From the NCBI GenBank assembly GCA_020523885.1, contig JAJAPY010000006.1, forward strand, positions 62,001 to 126,000: a stretch of DNA of 64,000 bases, read 5' to 3'. The translations under genes and the position numbers were made by a program. Under the pieces are notes generated by a model. It had not been told where the DNA came from. It did no database searches and was given only the letters and a program-made list of their open reading frames with translations. This DNA comes from Candidatus Liberimonas magnetica. GTDB lineage: Bacteria; Elusimicrobiota; Endomicrobiia; Endomicrobiales; JAFGIL01. Position 1 is the stretch's first letter, and every line of letters begins with the position of its first letter. Below are positions 22,057 to 31,932 of this stretch, one piece after another.

Positions 22057-25000
22057 ATGACTCTGTCAGATATCTCAATAAAAAATCCTGTATTTGCCTG
22101 GATGCTAATGGCAGCCTTAATGATTTTCGGCTTTATAGGCTACTTCAGAATGGGGGTGAGCGCGCTTCCGGACGTGGATTTTCCTGTAGCTTCCATTATT
22201 TTGTCCTGGCGCGGGGCAGCGCCCGAGGTTATGGAGACCGATATAGTCGACCCTGTTGAAGATTCATTGATGGGCATACAGGGGATACGCAATGTTTCAT
22301 CCAACATTCTTCAAGGCAGCGCTTCGATAACCATTGAATTTGAACTGAACAAAGATATAGATGTAGCTGTGCAGGAGATACAGCAAAAGCTCGCTCTTGC
22401 CCAAAGGCTGCTTCCAAGGGAAATGGACCCGCCCATAATAAATAAGGTTAACCCGGAAGACCAGCCTATACTCTGGCTTTCGGTTTACGGCGATGCTCCG
22501 CTCAGGGAGATGATGGGTTATGTCCAGGACTATTTGAAAGACCAGTTCACGACCGTTGAGGGAGTCGGCGAAGTATTTCTGGGCGGGTATGTTGACAAAA
22601 ACCTGCGCGTGTGGGTAGACGATGAAAAACTTATAAAAAACCAGATAACTGTAAACGATGTGGTAAACAGCATTCAGCAGCAGCACATCGAACTTCCAGC
22701 CGGCAGGATAGAAACACCTGTTATCCAGAAAAACGTGCGCATGATGGGCGAAGCCCCTAACCCGGACGATTTTGGAAACATAGTCATCGGAAAACGCGCA
22801 GGGGTACCTGTATATAAACCTATTTATTTAAAACAGGTTGCAACTATAGAAAAAGGACTTGATGATATCCGCAGGGTATCGCGCACTAACGGCAAAACAT
22901 CGGTTGGGCTTGGCATAAGAAAACAGCGCGGCTCTAACCAGGTCGCGGTATCCTTGAAAGTATTAAAGAAATATGAAGCATTGAAAAAGAATATGCCAAA
23001 AGGCATGGCTCTTGGCATAGTATTTAACCAGACAAGTTTTATCAGGGATTCCATAAGAGAGCTTACCATCACGCTGCTGCTTTCCGCTCTTGCCACATCC
23101 ATTGTATGCTGGATATTTTTAGGGTCCTTTACTGCTACGGTTAATATACTTCTTGCTATACCAACTTCAATACTTGGCACTTTTCTTATTATCTATTTTC
23201 TGGGTTTTACGCTGAACACCTTCACTGTGCTGGGCCTTTCACTTGCAGTCGGCATAGTGGTGGATGACGCTATAATGGTCCTTGAGAATATCGTACGCTA
23301 CAGGGAACAGGGCATTGAGAAAGTCGAAGCCGCGCGCACCGGAGCAAGGCAGATTACCTTTGCTGCCTTTGCCGCGACACTGGCTCTTATAGCGATATTT
23401 CTTCCTGTAGCTTTTATGACGGGAATTGTCGGCAAATTCTTTTTCCAGTACGGCATAACTATCTCCGTAGCTGTTGCTCTTTCACTGCTTGAGGCCCTGA
23501 CGCTTACACCCATGAGGTCTTCTCAGTTCTTGCGGGTAGGCGAACGGACTACCTGGTTCGGAAAAATGGTGGATTCTTCGTTCAAGCTGACTGCAAAAAA
23601 ATATAAGAACCTGCTTGGCTGGGCGCTTGACAGGCGCGGGAAAGTAATTGTGATTACAACTATCTTATTTCTTGCTTCTTTATATTTTTTCAAAACCCTG
23701 AGGAAGGAATTTGTTCCCCCCCAGGACCAGAGCCTGTTACTGTTGAGGTTCCAGACGCCTCCTGATTCTTCCATTGACTATACAAGCCTGAGAGCTAAAG
23801 CTATAGAAGCTTATTGTTTAAAAAAGCCGGAAGTGGACCATTTCTTTTCTATTATTGGAGGATTTAGTGGCGGAGATGTTAATTCAGGCATAGTATTTGT
23901 TACCCTTAAAACCCCTGGCAAAAGGCCGGTATCCCCGGAACACAAACACCGCCTTTCGCAAAAAGAGCTGATGGCGGTTTTTAGAAAAGAGTTGAACACC
24001 GACCCTAAACTAAGGGTTATTGTCCAGGACCTGTCCCTTGCAGGGTTTACCGCTCAGAGGGGGTTTCCCGTGGAGTTCGCCGTTGAAGGCCCTGATTGGG
24101 ACATCCTTACCGATACCTCCGAGAAGCTCAGGCGCGAGCTTTCAAAAAGCAGTTTGATGACTGATGTTGACACAAACTTTTTGCCTAAAGTAACCGAGAT
24201 ACACGTTTACCCTGACCGGAAGAAAGCCGCCCAGCGCGGGGTTGATGTTCAGACTTTAGGACAGACTATAGATTACCTCGTAGGCGGGGAACCGATAGCA
24301 AAATACACTGAAAGCGGCAGGCGTTATGACGTGCGTATAAGGCTCGTTCCATCCTCTCGCTTAAAAACAAACGATATAAACAGGCTTCAGCTCTGGAATA
24401 ACCGCGGTGAATTGGTAAATTTAAAAGATATCGTAAATTTAGTGGAAGAACCGGCTTCACTTACAATTACAAGAAGAAACAGGGAGCGCGCTGTATCGAT
24501 ATTCGCCAATGTTGCTCCCGGCAAATCACAGACGGCTGCATTAAAAGAAGTAACGCGTCTTGCAAAACAAATACTTCCGCCAGGTTATCATATTGAATTT
24601 ACAGGCAGCGCCCAGACTTTTAAGGAATCATTTTCAAGCCTTGCTTTTGTGCTTCTAATGGGCATACTCATTTCATATATGGTACTTGCATCCCAGTTCA
24701 ACAGTTACCTTCACCCGGTCATAGTGCTTCTTGCCCTTCCTTTCAGCATATCCGGCGCGCTGCTTGCGCTTTGGATCGGCAACCAGTCGCTAAATATTTA
24801 CAGCTTCATCGGGATTATCCTTTTAATGGGCATAGTAAAAAAGAACTCTATCCTTCTTGTAGATTTTACGAACCAGTACAGGGCGCAGGGTATGCCGGTA
24901 CGCCAGGCGCTTATAGAAGCCTGCCCTGTCAGGCTTAGGCCTATACTTATGACCTCTATAGCTACGATTACAGCAGCCATTCCTCCTGCGCTTGCTCTTG

Positions 25001-25122
25001 GCCCGGGCGCTGAAATACGCGTCCCCATGGCTATCGCTGTCATAGGCGGAGTAATCTTTTCAACGCTGTTAACGCTTCTTGTAGTCCCGTCCGCATACAG
25101 CCTGAGTAATAAAGATAAATAG
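22057..25122 (+). CDS. RND-family efflux pump inner membrane subunit (AcrB/HAE1-like)
   Basis: A 1021-residue proton-driven transporter of normal family length. The first helix begins right after ISIKNPVFAWMLM, and TM4 holds the proton-relay Asp pair in VGIVVDDAIMVLENI. Two large periplasmic loops follow TM1 and TM7, and the C-terminal repeat shows GIILLMGIVKKNSILLVDF. It belongs to the hydrophobe/multidrug group rather than heavy-metal pumps. The TolC partner is directly upstream; the periplasmic adaptor is missing from the neighbourhood. A possible role in envelope lipid or hopanoid export cannot be excluded. Confidence 0.93.
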   Translation: MTLSDISIKNPVFAWMLMAALMIFGFIGYFRMGVSALPDVDFPVASIILSWRGAAPEVMETDIVDPVEDSLMGIQGIRNVSSNILQGSASITIEFELNKDIDVAVQEIQQKLALAQRLLPREMDPPIINKVNPEDQPILWLSVYGDAPLREMMGYVQDYLKDQFTTVEGVGEVFLGGYVDKNLRVWVDDEKLIKNQITVNDVVNSIQQQHIELPAGRIETPVIQKNVRMMGEAPNPDDFGNIVIGKRAGVPVYKPIYLKQVATIEKGLDDIRRVSRTNGKTSVGLGIRKQRGSNQVAVSLKVLKKYEALKKNMPKGMALGIVFNQTSFIRDSIRELTITLLLSALATSIVCWIFLGSFTATVNILLAIPTSILGTFLIIYFLGFTLNTFTVLGLSLAVGIVVDDAIMVLENIVRYREQGIEKVEAARTGARQITFAAFAATLALIAIFLPVAFMTGIVGKFFFQYGITISVAVALSLLEALTLTPMRSSQFLRVGERTTWFGKMVDSSFKLTAKKYKNLLGWALDRRGKVIVITTILFLASLYFFKTLRKEFVPPQDQSLLLLRFQTPPDSSIDYTSLRAKAIEAYCLKKPEVDHFFSIIGGFSGGDVNSGIVFVTLKTPGKRPVSPEHKHRLSQKELMAVFRKELNTDPKLRVIVQDLSLAGFTAQRGFPVEFAVEGPDWDILTDTSEKLRRELSKSSLMTDVDTNFLPKVTEIHVYPDRKKAAQRGVDVQTLGQTIDYLVGGEPIAKYTESGRRYDVRIRLVPSSRLKTNDINRLQLWNNRGELVNLKDIVNLVEEPASLTITRRNRERAVSIFANVAPGKSQTAALKEVTRLAKQILPPGYHIEFTGSAQTFKESFSSLAFVLLMGILISYMVLASQFNSYLHPVIVLLALPFSISGALLALWIGNQSLNIYSFIGIILLMGIVKKNSILLVDFTNQYRAQGMPVRQALIEACPVRLRPILMTSIATITAAIPPALALGPGAEIRVPMAIAVIGGVIFSTLLTLLVVPSAYSLSNKDK

Positions 25123-25220
25123 CACAGTGGAAATAAGATAGTTAAATAAGGAAAACACCGATTGCTGAAATCCTGTAGTTGATGTAAAATCATTATAAAG
25201 AAATAGAAAGGCAGCAATTA

Positions 25221-25706
25221 ATGATAATTTACTTTAAATATAGCAACCATTTAGTGATGCTGGTTTTTTTCATGCTTTTTTCTGTTCAGCCTTTAAGGCC
25301 CCAGGAGGAGAACACTCTGTCGCCTTACTCCATAATTTTAAAACGTAATGTTTTTAACCCTTTATGGGCTGTTTCTTTGCAAGGAAATGACACCAGGGCA
25401 AGGAAAGAGGAACTTGAAGCATTAAAAAAGGCCGAAGAAGAAAGAAAGGCTAAAGAAAGAACAGACCAGGAACAGAACCTTATTGCCAGCAAAAAGAAAG
25501 AAATTGAAGCTAATTACAGCTTAAACGGGATCGTATTTGAAAAGGGCAGGAAACAGGCGGTAATCTCCGATAAAAGAGATATGGAGCATTTCTTGTATGA
25601 AAATGACATGCTGGGCGAATCAAAGATTATTTCAATAGACCCGGAAAAAAGCGAAGTGACCCTGGATTACCAGGGAAAATTCACAGTAACGCTTGGAATG
25701 CAGTGA
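25221..25706 (+). CDS. gspC: Type II secretion GspC-like (HR domain) protein
   Basis: A 161-residue bitopic protein: one N-terminal membrane span (residues about 9-26), a region with RNVFNP (seen in GspC and PilP-like proteins), a charged helix rich in Glu/Lys, and a small beta domain (NYSLNGIVFEKGRKQAVI ... GKFTVTLG) like the HR domain that docks the inner membrane platform to the secretin. No PDZ domain. It stands first in a cluster whose next gene is the secretin. Sequence match is modest, so the name rests partly on position. Confidence 0.68.
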   Translation: MIIYFKYSNHLVMLVFFMLFSVQPLRPQEENTLSPYSIILKRNVFNPLWAVSLQGNDTRARKEELEALKKAEEERKAKERTDQEQNLIASKKKEIEANYSLNGIVFEKGRKQAVISDKRDMEHFLYENDMLGESKIISIDPEKSEVTLDYQGKFTVTLGMQ

Positions 25707-25766
25707 AACTATAGTAAAACCCATCTTGGCTAAAGCTTATATAGCCTCCGGGTAAAAGGATAAAAA

Positions 25767-27752
25767 ATGAAAAAACTATTTTTATTTGTTCTTGCTGTAC
25801 TGCTGCCTGTTATTTCAGTTTTTGCTTCGATGAAAGAGATGTCAGCGGGTGAATGGAAAATCGCATTAGAAGAAATCGGCGGTAAAACCGACAAAAAATT
25901 CATTAACAGCATAACCCGCTCAAGCGAAACCCTGGATAAGATAAACCTGGAAACAAAAGGCGTTTTGACAACAGAGGAATGGATAAACATCTTCAAGAAA
26001 CTGGACCTTGAGCCTAAAGCTGACATGCAGACAAAAGAATGGGAGCTGTTTTTTGGCAGGATAGGCCTGAATAAGGAGTTCGATGCTGCTACAGAGGCTC
26101 CGGCTATTTCTACAGGTACCACGAACCAGGAGGTTCGGACAAAGCCCGAAAACATGAAGCCCGACACATCTTTTGACAAATCTTCAACAATCGCCACTTC
26201 TTCAAAAGCATCATCTGTTACTCCTGATATTTATGCGACGGCCCAGGTTAAAACAGAGGCGCTTCCCAGTAAACCAAGCCTGGCAGAAACCCCTAAAACC
26301 CCGGCTTTTGAACCCGCAAAGCCGCAGGAGCACGCAAGGTCATCAAGGATCTCATTTGACTTGAAAGGAATGGATATTTTATCCGTGCTTAAAATGATAT
26401 CCCAGAAAAGCGACCTTAACATAATCGCAGGCAATAATGTCAAAGGAAGCGTTACAATTTACCTTAAGGACGTGGATGCAAGGGATGCCCTTAAAATGAT
26501 ACTTGAAATGAATGACCTGGCCTATGTGTATGAAGACAAGGTAATAAAGGTAATGACCGCGACTGATTATGAAAAGGTTTACGGAAAAAAGTTTTATGAC
26601 AGGACCGCCGTTGAGATAGTTAAGCTGAATTTTGGGAAAGCTGACAACGTCTTAAAGACCCTTACTAATGTCAAAAGCAAGATAGGCCAAATCATAGCCG
26701 ACAGCGCTTCAAACTCGCTAATAATAATAGACACACGGGACAATATAAATGACATTAAAAAAATGATAAAAACACTGGATGTTAAAATAGACACAAAAGC
26801 GTTTCCCTTAAGCTACGCCAGGGCTAAAGACATAGCTGACAAATTTAAGAACGTAATTAGCCCTAATATAGGCGATATCCAGATAGACGAAAGAAGCAAC
26901 CAGCTTATAATTACTGATAGTGAAAACAAACTGGCAGATATAGCGGTATTGGTAGCATCGCTTGATAAACGGCACAAGGAAGTATTGATAGAAGCAAGGA
27001 TCGTTCAACTCCAGCACGGCAATCAAAACAAGATAGGCATAAACTGGGAGAGCGTGTTCAGCAAAATAAACGACCAGGCCATAGCAGGCCGCGTAGTTGC
27101 AAACCTCGGCAATATAAAGAACATACCTATTAAAGTCGGCGGCGATAACGGCATACAGTTGAATGTAGGGACTCTTAATACGAACAATTTTTCAGCCATA
27201 ATCGATGTGCTTCAAACAGTGGGAAAGACGGACCTCGTAGCATCGCCCCGTATAGCTGCTATTGAAAACAAGGAAGCAAGAATCCTTGTCGGCACAAAGG
27301 AAGCTTATGTAACTACGCAGATTATAAATGCCGGCACCTCAACAGTAAGCCCTGTAGTTGCGGAATCCGTTAATTTTGTTGATGTAGGAATGAAATTATT
27401 CGTTACCCCTAATATAGGCGATGACGGCTATATAACGATGAAGATCAGGCCTGAATTGAGCTCAGTTGACCGGCTTTTAACAACTTCCCAAAACAACGAA
27501 ATCCCTATCTTACGCACATCCGAATCAGAAACAACGGTCATGGTGCAGGACGGAGTAACTATAGTAATCGCAGGCCTTACTGAAGAAACAGAAATAAAGA
27601 AAGTCGAGGGTATCCCTCTTCTTTGCCGTATCCCTCTAATAGGCTCTCTTTTTGGCAGGACATCAACCGAAAAATCTAAGAGCGAGCTTATAGTTTTCCT
27701 TACACCGCGCCTTATGAGCGGAAATCTATCAAGCGAAGAAGCCAAAAAATAA
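25767..27752 (+). CDS. gspD: Type II secretion secretin GspD
   Basis: A 661-residue outer membrane secretin. After the signal peptide (to about residue 20) there is an extra N-terminal region with two WEKA-like helical motifs (SAGEWKIALEEIG, TTEEWINIFKKL) and a Ser/Thr/Pro-rich linker, not part of the standard family. Then come the STN/N0 domain (about 190-270), N1 and N2 modules and the C-terminal secretin core with VPLLCRIPLIGSLFG-like end (here EGIPLLCRIPLIG). It forms the exit pore for folded substrates. The extra N-terminal helices may serve species-specific docking. Following gspF starts 15 bases later. Confidence 0.93.
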   Translation: MKKLFLFVLAVLLPVISVFASMKEMSAGEWKIALEEIGGKTDKKFINSITRSSETLDKINLETKGVLTTEEWINIFKKLDLEPKADMQTKEWELFFGRIGLNKEFDAATEAPAISTGTTNQEVRTKPENMKPDTSFDKSSTIATSSKASSVTPDIYATAQVKTEALPSKPSLAETPKTPAFEPAKPQEHARSSRISFDLKGMDILSVLKMISQKSDLNIIAGNNVKGSVTIYLKDVDARDALKMILEMNDLAYVYEDKVIKVMTATDYEKVYGKKFYDRTAVEIVKLNFGKADNVLKTLTNVKSKIGQIIADSASNSLIIIDTRDNINDIKKMIKTLDVKIDTKAFPLSYARAKDIADKFKNVISPNIGDIQIDERSNQLIITDSENKLADIAVLVASLDKRHKEVLIEARIVQLQHGNQNKIGINWESVFSKINDQAIAGRVVANLGNIKNIPIKVGGDNGIQLNVGTLNTNNFSAIIDVLQTVGKTDLVASPRIAAIENKEARILVGTKEAYVTTQIINAGTSTVSPVVAESVNFVDVGMKLFVTPNIGDDGYITMKIRPELSSVDRLLTTSQNNEIPILRTSESETTVMVQDGVTIVIAGLTEETEIKKVEGIPLLCRIPLIGSLFGRTSTEKSKSELIVFLTPRLMSGNLSSEEAKK

Positions 27753-27767
27753 AGGTAAGGAGTTATT

Positions 27768-28976
27768 GTGCCCTTGTTCTTATATACAGCAAAAAACACT
27801 TCTGGCCAACAGGTTTCAGATACTATTTCAGCTGAAAATGAAAAAGCAGCTGTAAGCGCGCTTCAGTCCTCTAACCTTTTTCCGGTCTGGCTAAAGCCTG
27901 CCAAAAAACCCTTTAACTTACCGGGGCTTTTTAAGTACAACAAAATAGGGCATAAAGACAAAACTCTTTTTACAAGAAGGCTCGCAGACTCCATAAAGGG
28001 AGGGCTTACTCTTACAAGAGCCCTGTCAGTCATTGAAAGAGCTACTGAAAATGAGGAGCTTAAAAAAATAACAAAGGAAATCCTTGTTATGGTCCAGGAA
28101 GGTTTCAGCCTGTCGCAGGCGCTCAAAAAATACCCTGAAGTATTCCCCAACATTTACCTAGGCATGGTACAAGCCGGCGAATCAGCAGGCCTTTTGGATT
28201 CAGTTTTGTTGAAACTGGCGGAATTTAATGAAAAAGAGACCGAGTTAAGGTACCGCATAAACGCGGCTCTTGCCTACCCTGCGATAATGATGGGTGTAGG
28301 CCTGTTAAGCGTGTTTTTCCTTCTCGGTTTTGTGATACCAAGATTTGAGGTTATGTTTCAGGATTTGGGGCAGTCCATACCTCTTCCTACAAAGATACTT
28401 ATAAGCATAAGTAATTCTCTAAGGCAGGGCTGGTGGCTGTACTTGCTTATAGCCGCAGCTTTATCTGTATTCGCGGTAAAATTTTCACGGTCTGACAAAA
28501 GCAGGGAAGTCTTTTCAAAAATAAAATTAAACCTGCCTTTATTCGGCGCTTTCTTTAGGAAAGACCTGATATCCCGTTTTATAAGGATGCTGAGCGTTTT
28601 GCTGGGCAACGGCGTTCCTGTTCTTGAGGCGCTTGCCCTGGCCAAAAACTCCATAGGCAACCGGGTCTTTGAACAGGAAATCGAAAAAATATACAAAAGC
28701 GTAAAAGACGGGCACGGACTTGTTGAGCCTATAACTAAAAGCCGTTTCTTTCCTCCCATGGTTTCTGAAATGATATCTATAGGCGATGAGACCGGCAGGC
28801 TTGAAGAGTCTTTGGCTAAAACAGCCGACACTTATGACCGCGAAGTCGAATACTCAGTGAAAACCCTGACTACGCTTCTTGAACCTGTAATAATTCTTTT
28901 TGCAGGCATAGTAGTTTGTTTTATAGCTATTTCCATGCTGCTGCCCGTTTTTCAAATGAGCACTGGAATACGATAA
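27768..28976 (+). CDS. gspF: Type II secretion inner membrane platform GspF
   Basis: A 402-residue polytopic protein with two T2SF repeats (about 65-190 and 270-392), each with a cytoplasmic helical bundle and membrane spans (YPAIMMGVGLLSVFFLLGF; LEPVIILFAGIVVCFIAISM). The start is GTG at 27768 with AAGGAG 6 bases upstream. It recruits the GspE ATPase and drives pseudopilus assembly. Length and repeat layout are typical. A 142-base gap with an inverted repeat separates it from gspG. Confidence 0.93.
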   Translation: MPLFLYTAKNTSGQQVSDTISAENEKAAVSALQSSNLFPVWLKPAKKPFNLPGLFKYNKIGHKDKTLFTRRLADSIKGGLTLTRALSVIERATENEELKKITKEILVMVQEGFSLSQALKKYPEVFPNIYLGMVQAGESAGLLDSVLLKLAEFNEKETELRYRINAALAYPAIMMGVGLLSVFFLLGFVIPRFEVMFQDLGQSIPLPTKILISISNSLRQGWWLYLLIAAALSVFAVKFSRSDKSREVFSKIKLNLPLFGAFFRKDLISRFIRMLSVLLGNGVPVLEALALAKNSIGNRVFEQEIEKIYKSVKDGHGLVEPITKSRFFPPMVSEMISIGDETGRLEESLAKTADTYDREVEYSVKTLTTLLEPVIILFAGIVVCFIAISMLLPVFQMSTGIR

Positions 28977-28997
28977 AACAACAGAACCGAGTAATGA

Positions 28998-29089
28998 GTC
29001 ATGGGTCTTGGGTCTTGACACACTACCCATGGCTCAATACTCATGACGGGTTTTGAGAGTTTTTTGACTCAAGACACACGACCCATGAC
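28998..29089. repeat. Imperfect inverted repeat inside the T2SS cluster
   Basis: The arm at 28998-29018 (GTCATGGGTCTTGGGTCTTGA) is nearly the reverse complement of 29069-29089, with about two mismatches in 21. Further ATGGGT/ACCCAT pairs lie inside. It sits between gspF and gspG and could fold into a long hairpin in the mRNA; it looks like an inserted small repeat. Confidence 0.5.
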
Positions 29090-29118
29090 AAGACAACTAT
29101 AATTTATAGGAGTCATCA

Positions 29119-29586
29119 ATGAACAACAAAAGAAACAGAGGCTTCACCCTTCCATTGCGGGATGTCACGAATTTTAGAAAAATTAGCACGGGTTTCACCT
29201 TAATCGAAATAATGCTTGTAGTAACCATAATCGGCATACTTGCCGCTGTGGTACTGCCAAGGCTTGTCGGGAAAAGCGAGGAAGCGCGCACGAGCGCGGC
29301 AAAACTTCAGATAGAGAACCTTTCGCTTGCTCTTGACACGTTTGAACTTGACAACGGCAGGTATCCTGCCACGGACGAAGGGCTTAACGCTTTAAGGAAC
29401 GCGCCTGTAACTCTTAAAAACTGGAAAGGCCCGTATATGAAGAAGGATGTCACAAAAGACCCCTGGGGTAAGCCCTATAGCTACAAATGCCCGGGCGTTC
29501 ATAACAAGGATTTTGACCTTTATTCCTGCGGAGCTGACGGCCTTGAAGGAACAAATGACGATGTTACTAATTGGGAAAATAAATAA
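29119..29586 (+). CDS. gspG: Major pseudopilin GspG
   Basis: A 155-residue pseudopilin, the main subunit of the type II secretion pseudopilus. The prepilin peptidase site is G25-F26 (STGFTLIE) with Glu at +5, followed by the hydrophobic helix MLVVTIIGILAAVVLP. The C-terminal domain has the GspG features NGRYPATDEGLNAL and DPWGKPY. The leader is 25 residues, unusually long, and contains a second GFTL at residues 8-11 in a non-hydrophobic context, as if a short segment had been duplicated or inserted. Processing at residue 25 is expected. Confidence 0.93.
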   Translation: MNNKRNRGFTLPLRDVTNFRKISTGFTLIEIMLVVTIIGILAAVVLPRLVGKSEEARTSAAKLQIENLSLALDTFELDNGRYPATDEGLNALRNAPVTLKNWKGPYMKKDVTKDPWGKPYSYKCPGVHNKDFDLYSCGADGLEGTNDDVTNWENK

Positions 29587-30046
29587 TAACGGTTTTACAC
29601 TGGTAGAAGTTTGCCTGGTCGGCCTTATACTTTCAGTTATGTTCGCGATAGCCTGGCCCAAAATGGGCAGCTTCGCACGCCGCACGCAATTGCACTCAGC
29701 GGCTGACGGGATAGCAGCCACCTTGCGTTATGCAAGGGATCTGTCCCTTACCCGGAACAGCTATTACAGGCTCAGCTTTGATAACAGCCTTAAAGGCTAC
29801 CAACTGTTTTTTAAAAGCGGTTTTGGCGGTTTAAAGGAAGATTATAAACCTTTTGAAGATTCTTTGCATAGAAAACGGCTGCTTTCACAGAACATTACTA
29901 TTGAAGACATCAGCCAACAGGAAGTTGTTTTTAACCCGGACGGTACAAGCGAGGACTTCAGTCTTTCCATGAACGACGCACAAGGAAACAAGCTTGCTCT
30001 GAAATATCAGGGAAGCACCGGTAGAACAATGATCGCAGAACAATAA
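29555..30046 (+). CDS. gspH: Minor pseudopilin GspH
   Basis: About 163 residues from the ATG at 29555 (an ATG at 29561 is also possible). Both overlap the end of gspG in another frame; AAGGA lies 5-6 bases upstream of 29555. The frame is open back to 29447, but those residues are just gspG read out of frame. The peptidase site is NNNGFTLVE with Glu at +5, then a hydrophobic helix and a GspH-type beta domain (ADGIAATLRYARDLSL). It caps or stabilises the pseudopilus. Assignment rests on order G-H-I-J-K and helix pattern. Confidence 0.82.
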   Translation: MTMLLIGKINNNGFTLVEVCLVGLILSVMFAIAWPKMGSFARRTQLHSAADGIAATLRYARDLSLTRNSYYRLSFDNSLKGYQLFFKSGFGGLKEDYKPFEDSLHRKRLLSQNITIEDISQQEVVFNPDGTSEDFSLSMNDAQGNKLALKYQGSTGRTMIAEQ

Positions 30047-30085
30047 GCAGCGGCTGAAAGAAAGAATTTAGAGGGAATAAACTCT

Positions 30086-30442
30086 ATGTTAAGAGACTAT
30101 AAGGGTTTTATGCTGTTAGAGATAATGTTATCGCTTTTAATACTGGGTGTTGTCCTTGTTATGTGCACACAGGTTATAGCAGGCTTTATCCGCTCTGGCG
30201 CTTCTTCACTTAACACTACACAGGCCTCGGCCTTAGCAGCCCGTCTCCTGGGAGAGATAGAAGCGAATAAGTATGTTTTGGGAAGTCGTACCGGTAATTT
30301 TGAGGACTCACCGGGTTTTAGCTACGAAGTAAATAAATCAAAAGTTGACTATAATTTTAGCCAGTATAAATACAGCATAAAATGGATAGAACATGGAACT
30401 GAAAAAAATGCCCAATTCACATTGCAGAAATTTGAACCCTAA
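30086..30442 (+). CDS. gspI: Minor pseudopilin GspI
   Basis: A 118-residue pseudopilin with a short leader and cleavage site KGFMLLE (Glu at +5), helix IMLSLLILGVVLVMC and a small beta domain typical in length for GspI. It forms the pseudopilus tip with GspJ and GspK. The 3' end overlaps the start of gspJ by 50 bases, a tight translational linkage. Family call is good from the N-terminal motif and gene order. Confidence 0.82.
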   Translation: MLRDYKGFMLLEIMLSLLILGVVLVMCTQVIAGFIRSGASSLNTTQASALAARLLGEIEANKYVLGSRTGNFEDSPGFSYEVNKSKVDYNFSQYKYSIKWIEHGTEKNAQFTLQKFEP

Positions 30443-31031
30443 GGGCTTTACCCTATTGGAACTTCTTATAAGCATCACTATTCTGGTGATGGTTATAACT
30501 ACTGTTTATGCGGCTTTTTCAACCGGGCTTAAGGCTCAGAAGAAACAGGAAGAGGCAAACTATCGAAATCAGAGCCTGCGGCAAGCCTGGCGTATGATGG
30601 CAAGAGATCTAAGGTGCGCTTACGTTTCCGATACGAACAAAAATGCGATATTTATCGGAGAACACAATACAGGCGCCGGAAATTCCGATAAAATAACTTT
30701 TGTTACTGCCCTTCCTGGCACGGGTTCAAAGTACGGCGGGCTGGCGGTTGTATCTTATTATGTTTCTCCTGGAAAGGGTTTAATAAAAGAAAACAAGGGG
30801 TTTCCTTCCTATGCCCCTGAAGAAACAGAAGGCAGGCTCTTTGAAGCTGCGCCATTGGTAAAAAGCCTGGACATTACATATTTTGATGGAAAAAACTGGA
30901 GCGAAGAATGGGGTACGGAAAACTCTAAAATATCTTCTTTTTCCCTCCCGCTCCAGGTCCAGATAAAGTTTGTTTTTGAAAACGATAAAAAACCGGTAAC
31001 GGAGCTAATACCTGTATATGTTAAGAAATGA
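30393..31031 (+). CDS. gspJ: Minor pseudopilin GspJ
   Basis: A 212-residue pseudopilin. Cleavage site NPKGFTLLE with Glu at +5; the helix LLISITILVMVITTVYAAF is followed by the GspJ-type stretch QSLRQAWRMMARDLRCAYV and a beta-rich domain. The first 18 residues overlap gspI; a later start is not available before the cleavage site except the Met at residue 6. The gene overlaps gspK by 14 bases. Part of the tip complex. Confidence 0.85.
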   Translation: MELKKMPNSHCRNLNPKGFTLLELLISITILVMVITTVYAAFSTGLKAQKKQEEANYRNQSLRQAWRMMARDLRCAYVSDTNKNAIFIGEHNTGAGNSDKITFVTALPGTGSKYGGLAVVSYYVSPGKGLIKENKGFPSYAPEETEGRLFEAAPLVKSLDITYFDGKNWSEEWGTENSKISSFSLPLQVQIKFVFENDKKPVTELIPVYVKK

Positions 31032-31929
31032 AAGAGGCCTGGCTTTAATAATAGTACTCTGGGTAGCTGCTGCGCTCAGCTCAATAGCTGTAGCGGGTTC
31101 CTATACCGCAAGGCTTGAAAGGAAACAGGCCTCCTATCCTTTAAAAGACTTTCAGTTATTGAACTCCGCGTTGTCTGCGATAGAAAAGGTGAAGCTTGAA
31201 GCCTCTTTAGATACAAATGATTACGATTCGCTTAAGGAAAACTGGAAAACATCTTTTGAAAAAAACTACGAAACAGAAGATGCAAGCGTGTATGTCCGGG
31301 TTGATGACGGTGAAAGCGCGATAAACTTAAATACAGCTCCGCGCCAGGTTCTTTTGAAGATACCTGCTATTGACAGGGTTTCAAATAAAAACGAACTGGT
31401 GGACTCTCTCCTGGATTGGAAGGATGCGGATTTTGAGTACTTGCCGGATGGAGCAGAAGAACCGTACTACAGGTCCTTAAAATCTCCCCTGCACTGTAAG
31501 AACGGGCCTCTTGATTGTATGGATGAATTGAATTTAGTAAAAGGGTTTAACGAAAATATAGTTAATGAACTGAAAAAGTGTGCCACAGTTCATTCAAGCG
31601 GAAAGGTCAATATAAATACAGCTTCCCTGGAAGCTTTAATGTCTTTGCCCGGCATGGATTACAGCCTGGCGCAGGCTGTGATAGCGAACAGGAACGGCTC
31701 TGACCTTAAAGAAGGGACAGGCGATGACCTGCCGTATGACAACATACAAAAACTTAGCGACATAGTAGGGGCCGAAACCTATGCTCAGATAAAGGATTTG
31801 ATTACAGTCAGGTCATATTTTCTAAAAGTTTATGTTAAAGCCGGGAAAGGCGGTTATTTAAAAGAACTCGAAACTGTGCTTAAACGAAACGGTAAAGATA
31901 TAAAGACTATTTATTTAAGAGAGCTTTAA
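31018..31929 (+). CDS. gspK: Minor pseudopilin GspK
   Basis: A 303-residue large pseudopilin. Cleavage site ERGLALIIVLW lacks the Glu at +5, as is normal for GspK, which sits at the very tip. The body has the helix-hairpin-helix-like lines INLNTAPRQVLLKIP and NINTASLEALMSLPGM typical of GspK (SAM-like domains). Overlap with gspJ and a 3-base gap to the next gene show one operon. Confidence 0.88.
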   Translation: MLRNERGLALIIVLWVAAALSSIAVAGSYTARLERKQASYPLKDFQLLNSALSAIEKVKLEASLDTNDYDSLKENWKTSFEKNYETEDASVYVRVDDGESAINLNTAPRQVLLKIPAIDRVSNKNELVDSLLDWKDADFEYLPDGAEEPYYRSLKSPLHCKNGPLDCMDELNLVKGFNENIVNELKKCATVHSSGKVNINTASLEALMSLPGMDYSLAQAVIANRNGSDLKEGTGDDLPYDNIQKLSDIVGAETYAQIKDLITVRSYFLKVYVKAGKGGYLKELETVLKRNGKDIKTIYLREL

Positions 31930-31932
31930 TTT

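Noticed and set aside
29447-29554. Upstream extension of the gspH frame
   Set aside because: These codons are gspG read in another frame; the pseudopilin leader needs only the ATG at 29555 or 29561.
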